9,724 nucleotides of DNA from Sulfurospirillum arcachonense (lineage in GTDB: Bacteria > Campylobacterota > Campylobacteria > Campylobacterales > Sulfurospirillaceae), in NCBI GenBank assembly GCA_015662785.1, contig DQTM01000032.1, positions 1 through 9,724 of the forward strand. The letters are read 5' to 3'. A program made the position numbers and the translations under genes. How positions within the stretch are numbered: position 1 is the stretch's first letter; every line of letters begins with the position of its first letter. This document shows positions 1 through 7,229 of the stretch, in pieces. The notes beneath the pieces were generated by a model that was not told the origin of the DNA, searched no databases, and saw only the letters and a list, made by a program, of their open reading frames with translations.

Positions 1-1
1 G

Positions 2-1264
2 CAGATACTTGAAATGGAACTTATTAATCATCCGATTGATTGTCCTGTTTGTGATCAAGCTGGTGAGTGCTCTTTACAAAACTACTATATGGATGTTGGT
101 CTTTACGAAAGTAGGCTTGGTACTCCAAAAACACGTGGTGAAAAACATGTTGATATAGGTGCAAATGTAGTTCTTGATCAAGAACGCTGTGTACTGTGTA
201 CTCGTTGTGTTAGATTTACTAAAGAGATAACTAAAACAAAAGAGTTAGGTGTATTAAATAGAACAGATCACTCTGTAATTACTACTTTTCCTGGACGTCC
301 ACTCTCTAATCCATATGCGATGAATGTCGTGGATTTATGTCCCGTTGGAGCACTTACAAGTAAAGATTTTCGTTTTCATAAAAGAGTATGGTTTTTAGAA
401 CCTGATGAGGCTATTTGTAATGGCTGTTCTAAAGGGTGTTCTTTACATGTAGATCATCATAAAGCTAAATATGAAAATGATTCTATATTTAGATATCGTC
501 CAAGACACAATGACAAAGTTAACGGCTATTTTATTTGTGATACTGGACGACTTAGTTATAAAAAAGAGAATACCAATAGAGACTCATATGCACAAATCAG
601 AGGTAAAGAGAGCAAATACGAGTATGCAAATGGAAAACTACTAAGACTTTTAAAACGTCACCATGGAAAAGCTCTATTTTTACTATCTCCTTCACTTTCA
701 CTTGAAGAGATGGTGCAAACAAAAAAACTTGCATCTACATATGATGCTAAACTAAGTGGTTATGATAAGAGTGAATATGATGCCTCGTTTGGTGATGATT
801 ATCTTAAGTGTAATGACCTTTCATCAAATAGAAGAGGTTTTAATCTCCTCAATATAGATGAGAAACAAGAGAGTTTAGATAAAGTTTCCCAAAAAATAGA
901 ACTTGTTATACTAATAGGAAGAGATGATATAGAGACGATTAAAAATTATGAAAATATAGAAGTAAAAGTCGCAATAAACTCTTCTATGCCTAAAAATAGT
1001 GAGTTGTACGACTTGTATCTTCCTATGTTGACTCACATGAGTCGCGAAGGCTCTTTTATTAACATAGACGGTTTTTTACAATTCAGTAAAGCTCATGTTG
1101 AATATGCTCTTGAAACTCAAAGTTTATCAAAAATTATAGCTATGGTTTTAGGTGATAATATATCTACATGTAAAGAGATTTGGGAAGAAAATTTAAATGA
1201 TATAGTTCATGGAATAACGCTAGATAATATAAAAAAAGAATCCATAAAAATGAGTAATTCATGA
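2..1264 (+). CDS. nuoG: NADH-quinone oxidoreductase subunit G, 5'-truncated by window edge
   Basis: This is the Fe-S subunit of the complex I peripheral arm, passing electrons from NuoF/E toward NuoI. The frame is open from base 2, and residues before the first ATG (14) already match the family, so the true start lies upstream, probably about 100 codons away, with the N-terminal [2Fe-2S] domain. Visible ligand sets are: His-x3-Cys-x2-Cys-x5-Cys (codons at 29, 41, 50, 68; cluster N5); Cys-x2-Cys-x2-Cys plus a distant Cys in a CPVGAL motif (188, 197, 206, 338; cluster N4); and Cys-x2-Cys-x3-Cys-x32-Cys (416, 425, 437, 536; cluster N7, found only in some bacteria). The remaining roughly 240 residues are a poorly conserved remnant of the molybdopterin-oxidoreductase-like domain, ending in a LYLPMLTHMSREGSF stretch typical of the end of that domain. 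The total would be near 520 residues, against about 780-910 in Thermus and E. coli. The stop overlaps the nuoH start by 4 nt (ATGA). Identity is secure; the shortened C-terminal domain is the odd point. Confidence 0.93.
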   Translation, partial: QILEMELINHPIDCPVCDQAGECSLQNYYMDVGLYESRLGTPKTRGEKHVDIGANVVLDQERCVLCTRCVRFTKEITKTKELGVLNRTDHSVITTFPGRPLSNPYAMNVVDLCPVGALTSKDFRFHKRVWFLEPDEAICNGCSKGCSLHVDHHKAKYENDSIFRYRPRHNDKVNGYFICDTGRLSYKKENTNRDSYAQIRGKESKYEYANGKLLRLLKRHHGKALFLLSPSLSLEEMVQTKKLASTYDAKLSGYDKSEYDASFGDDYLKCNDLSSNRRGFNLLNIDEKQESLDKVSQKIELVILIGRDDIETIKNYENIEVKVAINSSMPKNSELYDLYLPMLTHMSREGSFINIDGFLQFSKAHVEYALETQSLSKIIAMVLGDNISTCKEIWEENLNDIVHGITLDNIKKESIKMSNS

Positions 1265-2544
1265 GTGCAGTTCTAATAAGTGTGGTTATCTTTAATATAG
1301 TTTTAGCTTTGATTGTTTCTCTTGTTTTTGTACCTATCTTGGTCTGGATGGAAAGACGTGTTGCTGGATTTATTCAGGACAGATTAGGACCAAATAGATG
1401 TCATATAGGTGGTGTAAGACTTGGTGGTATAGTTCAATCTTTTGCAGATATGTTAAAACTTGTTTTCAAAGAAGATTATAGACCAAACTCAGTAAAAGAG
1501 AAATTGCTCTTTAGACTATCCCCAGTGATAGTATTTGTAACAGCATATCTATCTTTTATGGTAATACCTTTTGCTGATGATTTAACTATAAACGGTGAAA
1601 CTTATATGATGCAAGCACTTCCTATAGAGTTTGGTTTGTTATGGGTATTAGCTTTTGCAGGTCTTGGCGTATACGGATTAATGTTAGGTGGATGGGCTAG
1701 TAACAATAAGTTTAGTCTTTTAGGTGGAATTAGATCAGCAGCTCAAGTTATAAGTTATGAAGCTGTTATGGGACTCTCTTTGATATCAATGTTGATAACA
1801 TATGGTTCTATTCACTTTGGAGATATGGTTAGGTTTCAAGGTGAACTTATATGGGGATTGATTCCTGCTTGGGGAATAGTAATTCAGCCAGTAGCTGCTT
1901 TGTTGTTTATAATAACGGCATTTGCAGAGACAAATCGTGCACCTTTTGATATAGCAGAGGGTGAAAGTGAGATAGTTGGTGGATTTCATACTGAGTACAG
2001 TGCTATGGGGTTTGGACTATTTTTTGTTGGTGAATATATTGCTATGGGAGCCGCAAGTGCTTTGATAATAACTATATTTCTCGGAGGTTATCAAATACCT
2101 TGGCTAAATACTATTACGCTAAAAGAAAATATTGAAATTGTCATGCTTGCTATATTAGTTTTACTTCCAGCTATGAGTTACTTTTTTGCAAGATGGATAA
2201 AAAAGAACAATGTTTGGCCAGATCCAGATGATGTTAGAAATAGAGAAACGAAGTGGCTTATTATTGGATTAATAGGCATAAATATAGCAGTTGTTCTTAC
2301 TTTAATAGGACTGTTGTCTTTTGGTATTAGCTCTAATATAACAAATATATCAGTTGCTTTGATTCAAGTTATAACATTTGTATTCAAATTGATTATGGTG
2401 AATTTCTTTTTTATATTGGTAAGATGGACTCTTGTTAGATTTAGATATGATCAACTACAAAATTTAGCTTGGAAAGTACTTCTTCCAATAGCAATAGCAA
2501 ATGTATTTATTACAGGTATATTTGTTGTGGTTTTAGGAGTTTAA
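1261..2544 (+). CDS. nuoH: NADH-quinone oxidoreductase subunit H with internal two-helix insertion
   Basis: This inner-membrane subunit builds the quinone chamber and links the peripheral arm to the proton pumps. Recognisable landmarks are the WMERRVAGFIQDRLGPNR loop after helix 1 (E31-R33), the FAETNRAPFD segment (around residues 221-230), the acidic EGESEIVGGFHTEYS loop (from about 233), and the C-terminal LVRWTLVRFRYDQL motif before the last helix. The product is 427 residues; the family is usually about 320-350. The surplus lies between about residues 282 and 370, in the loop that normally joins helices 6 and 7. It contains two extra hydrophobic segments (about 292-313 and 332-356) separated by a charged linker rich in Lys, Arg and Asp. 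The ATG sits inside the nuoG stop (ATGA overlap) with only a weak ribosome-binding site, so translation is probably coupled to nuoG. Identity is certain; the role of the insertion is unknown. Confidence 0.96.
   Translation: MSAVLISVVIFNIVLALIVSLVFVPILVWMERRVAGFIQDRLGPNRCHIGGVRLGGIVQSFADMLKLVFKEDYRPNSVKEKLLFRLSPVIVFVTAYLSFMVIPFADDLTINGETYMMQALPIEFGLLWVLAFAGLGVYGLMLGGWASNNKFSLLGGIRSAAQVISYEAVMGLSLISMLITYGSIHFGDMVRFQGELIWGLIPAWGIVIQPVAALLFIITAFAETNRAPFDIAEGESEIVGGFHTEYSAMGFGLFFVGEYIAMGAASALIITIFLGGYQIPWLNTITLKENIEIVMLAILVLLPAMSYFFARWIKKNNVWPDPDDVRNRETKWLIIGLIGINIAVVLTLIGLLSFGISSNITNISVALIQVITFVFKLIMVNFFFILVRWTLVRFRYDQLQNLAWKVLLPIAIANVFITGIFVVVLGV
2534..2540 (+). promoter_or_regulatory. Ribosome-binding site of nuoI
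   Basis: TAGGAGT within the last codons of nuoH ends 5-6 nt before the nuoI ATG and is the best Shine-Dalgarno match in the operon. It confirms the start at 2546. Confidence 0.7.
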
Positions 2545-2545
2545 T

Positions 2546-3046
2546 ATGGGAATTAAAATCATTCCAAGACATGGAAATACCTTTAAAGAGAAGCTTTACC
2601 TTCCTGCTATCGTAGGAGGTCTGAAAGTAACATTTTCTCATTTCTTTAAAAACTTAAAAGATACGTCAAATATAGAAACTCTTTGTTATCCAGAACAAAG
2701 ACCAAAAGATATAACAAACAGATATAGAGGTGTTCATCGTCTTACGAAAAGAGAAGATGACTCTGTAAAATGTGTTGCTTGTTTTATGTGTGCTACTGCT
2801 TGTCCTGCTGAGTGTATTTTCATTGAAGCCACTGAGCGAGAAGATGGTATTGATGAGAAGATGCCTAAAAAATTTAGCATAGATTTACTAGAGTGTGTTT
2901 TTTGTGGAGGGTGTGTTGAAGCGTGTCCTTGTGATGCAATTCGTATGGACACAGGTATATTTAGTTTTGTAAAGAAAAAAAAAGAGGATTTTGTTGTGGA
3001 TATAGATACTCTGCTTTCGCATGAGCCTATGAAAGGTGGGAATTGA
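2546..3046 (+). CDS. nuoI: NADH-quinone oxidoreductase subunit I (2x[4Fe-4S])
   Basis: This ferredoxin-like subunit carries clusters N6a and N6b and hands electrons toward the last cluster (N2, in NuoB) before quinone. The 166-residue product has the conserved YRGVHRL stretch followed by two ligand sets: CVACFMCATACP (about residue 74 onward) and CVFCGGCVEACP (about 115 onward), each Cys-x2-Cys-x2-Cys-x3-Cys-Pro. Length is normal for the family. The start is 1 nt after the nuoH stop, and an AGGAG-type ribosome-binding site ends 6 nt before it, inside the nuoH 3' end. The C-terminal part contains a Lys-rich stretch encoded by a run of nine A at 2975-2983. The stop TGA overlaps the nuoJ ATG by one base. 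Confidence 0.97.
   Translation: MGIKIIPRHGNTFKEKLYLPAIVGGLKVTFSHFFKNLKDTSNIETLCYPEQRPKDITNRYRGVHRLTKREDDSVKCVACFMCATACPAECIFIEATEREDGIDEKMPKKFSIDLLECVFCGGCVEACPCDAIRMDTGIFSFVKKKKEDFVVDIDTLLSHEPMKGGN
3034..3039 (+). promoter_or_regulatory. Ribosome-binding site of nuoJ
   Basis: AGGTGG at the end of nuoI lies 6 nt before the ATG at 3046. It favours that ATG over the in-frame TTG at 3043. Confidence 0.6.
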
Positions 3047-3552
3047 TGGTAGATATAGTATTTGTAATTTTAGCCATTTTTGCTATAGGTGGTGGGCTAG
3101 GAATGATACTATTTGCTCAGCCTATGTACTCTGCACTTAGTCTTATAGTTTGTCTTGTAGCATTAGGTGGAGTGTTTGCACTATTGAGTGCTCCATTCTT
3201 GTTTATGGTTCAAATCATTCTTTATGCAGGTGCAATTATAACACTTTTACTTTTTATCATTATGTTTTTAAATATAAAAGATGATAATTTACCAGATGAA
3301 CCTAATAAAATAACTACAATTTTTGTTGGTGGTGTACTATTAATACCATTTAACATATTGATTTTAAAAGCTTTTAATACACTTCCGAGTAAACCAATGC
3401 ATATTTTAGGAAAAGATTTTGGAGATATACAAAGTTTTGGAATAGAACTTTTTAGAGGTTGGTTAGTTCCTTTTGAACTTATTTCAATGTTACTTTTAGC
3501 GGCCCTTGTCGGAGCTGTGGTTTATGCAAGAAAAGGAAGCGTTGATGGCTGA
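3046..3552 (+). CDS. nuoJ: NADH-quinone oxidoreductase subunit J
   Basis: This is a small integral membrane subunit of the proton-translocating arm, lying between NuoH/A and NuoK. The 168-residue product is hydrophobic, with about five predicted membrane segments. It has the conserved FLFMVQIILYAGAIITLLLF region, where the tyrosine and the glycine-containing bulged helix 3 of the family lie. The preferred start is ATG at 3046, in a TGATG junction with the nuoI stop, because AGGTGG at 3034-3039 is spaced 6 nt from it. A TTG at 3043 would add one residue and is less likely. The 3' end overlaps nuoK by 8 nt. Sequence divergence is normal for this subunit, and the gene order nuoI-J-K supports the identity. 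Confidence 0.95.
   Translation: MVDIVFVILAIFAIGGGLGMILFAQPMYSALSLIVCLVALGGVFALLSAPFLFMVQIILYAGAIITLLLFIIMFLNIKDDNLPDEPNKITTIFVGGVLLIPFNILILKAFNTLPSKPMHILGKDFGDIQSFGIELFRGWLVPFELISMLLLAALVGAVVYARKGSVDG
3533..3539 (+). promoter_or_regulatory. Ribosome-binding site of nuoK
   Basis: AAGGAAG inside the nuoJ 3' end is 5 nt before the ATG at 3545. It decides against the upstream in-frame TTG at 3506. Confidence 0.7.
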
Positions 3553-3868
3553 TTCACTTTTGTCATATATAGCACTAGCTATGATTCTTTTTTCTATTGG
3601 TTTTTTAGGTGTAATTGCTCGTAAAAATATATTTATTGTTTATATGTCTATAGAACTTATGTTAAATGCAATAAATCTTATATTTATTGCTCTTGGAAGG
3701 TATTATGAATCTATGCAACCTCAAGTAATAGCACTGATTATTATAGCAATTGCAGCAGCTGAAGCGGCAGTATTTTTATCTTTGATTGTTGTTCTTTATA
3801 GAAAAAAGAAGTCATTAAACTCTGATGTGTTTAATGTATTGAATCAAAAGGATGCAGCTCATGAGTAA
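3545..3868 (+). CDS. nuoK: NADH-quinone oxidoreductase subunit K
   Basis: This is the smallest antiporter-like (MrpC-related) membrane subunit of complex I. The 107-residue product has three predicted helices and the two membrane glutamates needed for proton transfer: E37 in YMSIELMLNAINL and E73 in AIAAAEAAVFLSLIV. A longer open frame reaches back to a TTG at 3506 inside nuoJ, but the extra 13 residues are not family-like. The ATG at 3545 has an AAGGAAG ribosome-binding site (3533-3539) ending 5 nt upstream and gives the usual length of about 100 residues. It overlaps nuoJ by 8 nt upstream and nuoL by 8 nt downstream, consistent with coupled translation. Confidence 0.96.
   Translation: MADSLLSYIALAMILFSIGFLGVIARKNIFIVYMSIELMLNAINLIFIALGRYYESMQPQVIALIIIAIAAAEAAVFLSLIVVLYRKKKSLNSDVFNVLNQKDAAHE
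3846..3852 (+). promoter_or_regulatory. Ribosome-binding site of nuoL
   Basis: AAAAGGA in the nuoK 3' end is 8 nt before the ATG at 3861. The alternative ATG at 3852 overlaps this site, so 3861 is preferred. Confidence 0.6.
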
Positions 3869-5747
3869 CTTTTTATTGGCATGGATTGTTTTAATACCTC
3901 TTTTGAGTTCTGCTGCATTAGGTCTTATGTATTTGTTTTCTATAAAGATAGTTAAAATTCCAAATATAGTATTTACGCTCATCGGAGTAAGTGCTCCATT
4001 TGCAAGCTTTTGGATAGCTACAACATTCTTTCTTCAAATGATAGGAAACAGTGAAATATTTTTATATAAAGCTTATAGGTGGCTAGGTGTTGATGGATAC
4101 GATATAGATATGGGCTTTATGGCCGATAAATTATCTATATTTATGGTTCTTTTTATAACTTTTGTAGGTGGATTGATTCATTTATATGCATCAGGTTATA
4201 TGAAAAATGACGATGGATATGGTAAATTCTTTTTTTACTTTAACCTTTTTATCGCTTCAATGCTTCTTCTAGTTTTAGCCGATAGTCCAATTATAATGTT
4301 TATAGGTTGGGAAGGTGTTGGAGTATGTTCTTACTTTTTGATTAGTTACTATTATGAAGATGAAAAGAATGTCCAAGCGGGAAATAAAGCTTTTATCGCA
4401 AACCGTGTAGGTGATTTAGGTTTTATTATTGCTATGATTACCATGTTCTATTATGCTGGAGCAAATGGTTTTGATTATATTAATTTAGAAGCTAGTATGG
4501 CAAGCGTCCCTCCCGATGTATTGACTTTTATAGGATTAGCATTGTTTGTTGGTGCAATTGGAAAGTCTGCTCAAATACCTCTTTTTGTTTGGTTGCCAGA
4601 TGCAATGGCAGGACCTACTCCAGTTTCAGCTCTAATTCATGCAGCAACTATGGTAACAGCCGGTGTATATATGGTGGCAAGATTTCATTTTCTTTATGAT
4701 TTAATACCAGATGTTGGTCTGATTATTGCCTATGTTGGAGCATTTTCTGCACTTTTTGCAGCGGTGATAGCCACAAAACAGACAGATATAAAAAAGATAC
4801 TAGCGTACTCTACAATGAGTCAACTAGGATATATGTTTATTGCTGTTGGACTAGGTGGTTATAGTGTAGGGATTTTTCATGTTTTTACTCACGCATTTTT
4901 TAAAGCACTACTTTTTATGGGAGCTGGTGCAGTTATAGTAGCACTTCATCATGAACAAAATATATTTAAGATGGGTGGTATGAAAAACAAAACTCCGCTA
5001 GTTTATTTTACTATGCTTATTGCAACTCTTGCTATTGCAGGAATTCCTCCATTTGCTGGATTTTTTAGTAAAGATGAGATTTTACTAACAGCATTTGGCT
5101 CTGGTGAGTATTTGATTTGGATTATGGGAGTAGTTACCGCAGTATTAACAGCATACTATATGTTTAGATTACTGTTTGTTGTTTTTCATGGCTCTAACTA
5201 TAAAGAAGAACGAAAGCTTCATGCGCTTAATAAAAGTATAACTATGCCTTTAGTTATTTTAGCTATGGGCTCTATGTTCGCAGGATTAATTGGTGTACCT
5301 GAACTACTGGGTGGACATAATTTGATAGGTATTTGGTTAAGTGATTGGAGAAATAGCTCTTTACATGTAGCACATGATACAGAATTTATTTTGATGGCAG
5401 TAAATATACTTGCTGCAATTGTAGGTATATCTATAGCATATAAAAAGTTTTTTAAATACGATATGAAAATAGTGCCTCAATACGAAGGTATGATTTGGAA
5501 TAAGTTTTATATAGATGAAATATATGATAGATTTATAGTTCAAAAAATTAAGAAGATAAGCATATTTATATCTTATAAAGTAGACGTTAATATTATAGAT
5601 ATGGTAGTTATGGGTCTATCTCGCAGTTTTATAAGAGGTGGCCATTTTATATCAAAGTTACAAAACGCAAATACACGTTTTTATGCGTTTACAATGCTTA
5701 TAGGCATTAGTGTTATTTCAACATATTTAATTATGGTTATGAGGTAG
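3861..5747 (+). CDS. nuoL: NADH-quinone oxidoreductase subunit L (distal proton pump)
   Basis: This is the distal antiporter-like (MrpA-type) pump of the membrane arm. The 628-residue product is full length. It has the GWEGVGVCSYFLISYYY motif with the conserved helix-5 glutamate (E151), GAIGKSAQIPLFVWLPDAM with the helix-7 lysine (about K235), and the PTPVSALIHAATMVTAGVY and HAFFKALLFMGAGA segments of the proton-transfer path. The final roughly 150 residues contain an amphipathic stretch (KFYIDEIYDRFIVQKIKK region) and a last hydrophobic helix, matching the long lateral helix that braces the other pumps. The start was set at ATG 3861, because AAAAGGA at 3846-3852 is 8 nt upstream of it; an ATG at 3852 overlaps that site. 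The gene overlaps nuoK by 8 nt, and its TAG directly abuts the nuoM ATG. No oddities were seen. Confidence 0.97.
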   Translation: MSNFLLAWIVLIPLLSSAALGLMYLFSIKIVKIPNIVFTLIGVSAPFASFWIATTFFLQMIGNSEIFLYKAYRWLGVDGYDIDMGFMADKLSIFMVLFITFVGGLIHLYASGYMKNDDGYGKFFFYFNLFIASMLLLVLADSPIIMFIGWEGVGVCSYFLISYYYEDEKNVQAGNKAFIANRVGDLGFIIAMITMFYYAGANGFDYINLEASMASVPPDVLTFIGLALFVGAIGKSAQIPLFVWLPDAMAGPTPVSALIHAATMVTAGVYMVARFHFLYDLIPDVGLIIAYVGAFSALFAAVIATKQTDIKKILAYSTMSQLGYMFIAVGLGGYSVGIFHVFTHAFFKALLFMGAGAVIVALHHEQNIFKMGGMKNKTPLVYFTMLIATLAIAGIPPFAGFFSKDEILLTAFGSGEYLIWIMGVVTAVLTAYYMFRLLFVVFHGSNYKEERKLHALNKSITMPLVILAMGSMFAGLIGVPELLGGHNLIGIWLSDWRNSSLHVAHDTEFILMAVNILAAIVGISIAYKKFFKYDMKIVPQYEGMIWNKFYIDEIYDRFIVQKIKKISIFISYKVDVNIIDMVVMGLSRSFIRGGHFISKLQNANTRFYAFTMLIGISVISTYLIMVMR

Positions 5748-7229
5748 ATGATGGATTTTGGAATACTTTCGGTAATTATATTTTTACCGATGTTTGTGGC
5801 TCTTTTGATGTTGATTCTTCCTATTGGTGCAAAAGGGACTAGAAACATTGCTTTTTTAACATCAATAATTATTTTTATACTTGTTAGTCTTGTTTATTAT
5901 AATTTTGAACTTTCCGGTTATATGCAGTTTCGTGAACACCATACTTGGATAACAACTTATGGTATATATTATAGTTTAGGAATAGATGGTTTTTCATTGA
6001 TAATTTTGATGCTTATTGCTACTCTTATTCCGAGTGCATATCTTTGGTTATGGGATGGTAGAACAAAGGGTTATTGGATAAGTATGATGCTTATTCAAAC
6101 AGGAATTACAGGAACCCTATTTGCTCAAGATTTGATTCTTTTTTACTTCTTTTGGGAAGCAATGTTATTGCCAGTTTTTATGATTATAGGTATGTTTGGA
6201 ACAGGTAATAGAGTTTTTTCAACGATTAAAATTACAGTATATACCATCATGGGTTCTTTGCTTATGTTAATCTCTATTCTCTATTTGGGTGTTGCATTCT
6301 TTAACAATTATGGTTTTTGGAGTTTTGCATTAAATGATATAGTTCAAATTACGAACTTAACAAGAACAGAAGAGATATGGTTATTTGCTGGTTTTATGAT
6401 TGCTTTTGCTATTAAAATACCACTTTTCCCTTTTCATACTTGGTTGCTTGAAACATACTCTAACTCACCTACAGGAGGAGTATTTTTACTATCTTCAATC
6501 ATGGCAAAACTTGGGGTTTATGGAATAGTGCGTTTTGTAATGCCAATTTTTCCAGAGCTTTATAAAGAGTTTGCACCATTTTTTGTATGGATTGGTATAT
6601 TTGGACTTATCTACTTTGGAATCGCCGCATTGATGCAGATAAACATAAAGAAGATGTTTGCCTATTCCTCTGCATCGCATCTTGGATTTATTGTAACAGG
6701 GATATTTTCACTAAATGTTTATGGTATGACTGGAGCTGCTTTTCTTATAATTGCTCATGCTATGGCAACAGGAGGACTTTTTTTACTTGTAGGTAAGATG
6801 GAATATAGCTTAGGCATAAAAGCGATTCCTGCTCTTGGTGGGATAGCGAAAAAAGCACCTATTTTTACAGTCTTTTTTGCAATTATGCTTCTTTGTATCG
6901 TTGGACTTCCAGGAACAAGTGGTTTTGTAAGTGAATTTTTAATTATTCTTGGTGCTTTTGGGTTTAGCCCTAGTGCGGGTATAGTTTCTGCATTTACAGT
7001 TTTAGTTGCAGCAAGCTTTATGTTTTGGATGTTTCAAAAAGCGATTCTCTCAGATAGTGGAAATGATGTATCACAAATGAAAGATTTGAACTTTAAAGAG
7101 ATAGTAGGAATGTTACCATTAGCATTTTTGATTATAGCTATGGGGATCTATCCAGATTGGTTCTTTTACAAGATAGAACCTACTATACAACACTATTTAA
7201 TTGATATTTTAGAGATAAGGAACTATTGA
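5748..7229 (+). CDS. nuoM: NADH-quinone oxidoreductase subunit M (proton pump)
   Basis: This is the middle antiporter-like (MrpD-type) pump of the complex I membrane arm. The 493-residue product is of normal length, with about 14 predicted helices. It shows YFFWEAMLLPVFMIIGMFG with the essential helix-5 glutamate (E137), FAIKIPLFPFHTWLLETYS with the helix-7 lysine (K223), and the PTGGVFLLSSIMAKLGVYG and KKMFAYSSASHLGFI motifs. The first ATG immediately follows the nuoL stop. A second ATG at 5751 would shorten the protein by one residue and is better spaced (6 nt) from GAGG at 5741-5744, so the start is uncertain by one codon. The stop TGA shares one base with the nuoN ATG. Confidence 0.97.
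   Translation: MMDFGILSVIIFLPMFVALLMLILPIGAKGTRNIAFLTSIIIFILVSLVYYNFELSGYMQFREHHTWITTYGIYYSLGIDGFSLIILMLIATLIPSAYLWLWDGRTKGYWISMMLIQTGITGTLFAQDLILFYFFWEAMLLPVFMIIGMFGTGNRVFSTIKITVYTIMGSLLMLISILYLGVAFFNNYGFWSFALNDIVQITNLTRTEEIWLFAGFMIAFAIKIPLFPFHTWLLETYSNSPTGGVFLLSSIMAKLGVYGIVRFVMPIFPELYKEFAPFFVWIGIFGLIYFGIAALMQINIKKMFAYSSASHLGFIVTGIFSLNVYGMTGAAFLIIAHAMATGGLFLLVGKMEYSLGIKAIPALGGIAKKAPIFTVFFAIMLLCIVGLPGTSGFVSEFLIILGAFGFSPSAGIVSAFTVLVAASFMFWMFQKAILSDSGNDVSQMKDLNFKEIVGMLPLAFLIIAMGIYPDWFFYKIEPTIQHYLIDILEIRNY
7217..7222 (+). promoter_or_regulatory. Ribosome-binding site of nuoN
   Basis: AAGGAA in the nuoM 3' end is 6 nt before the ATG at 7229 and supports that start among three adjacent candidates (7226, 7229, 7232). 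Confidence 0.6.

Noticed and set aside
1785..1799. TTGATATCAA-type motif in nuoH as an FNR-like operator
   Set aside because: The half-sites lack the 4-nt spacer, and the motif is deep inside a coding region with no promoter need.
1786..1989. Short open frame on the - strand inside nuoH
   Set aside because: It lies wholly within a strongly conserved membrane-protein gene, has no ribosome-binding site or family resemblance, and its composition reflects the reverse of hydrophobic codons.
2734..2952. Short open frame on the - strand inside nuoI
   Set aside because: It is antisense to the two cysteine motifs of nuoI; the apparent coding comes from the reverse complement of conserved Cys, Ala and Pro codons.
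2969..2986. Programmed frameshift site at the A-run in nuoI
   Set aside because: The in-frame codons are AAA AAA AAA GAG, not the A-AAA-AAG slippery arrangement, and the zero frame continues to a normal family-length end.
5361..5543. Short open frame on the - strand inside nuoL
   Set aside because: It is a low-complexity Tyr/Ile/Lys-rich product opposite the lateral-helix region of nuoL, with no start signal.
6495..6796. Overlapping short frames on both strands inside nuoM (6495-6680 -, 6587-6796 +)
   Set aside because: Both are shadows of nuoM. The products are rich in Trp, Cys and Tyr, as expected from out-of-frame reading of a membrane protein gene.
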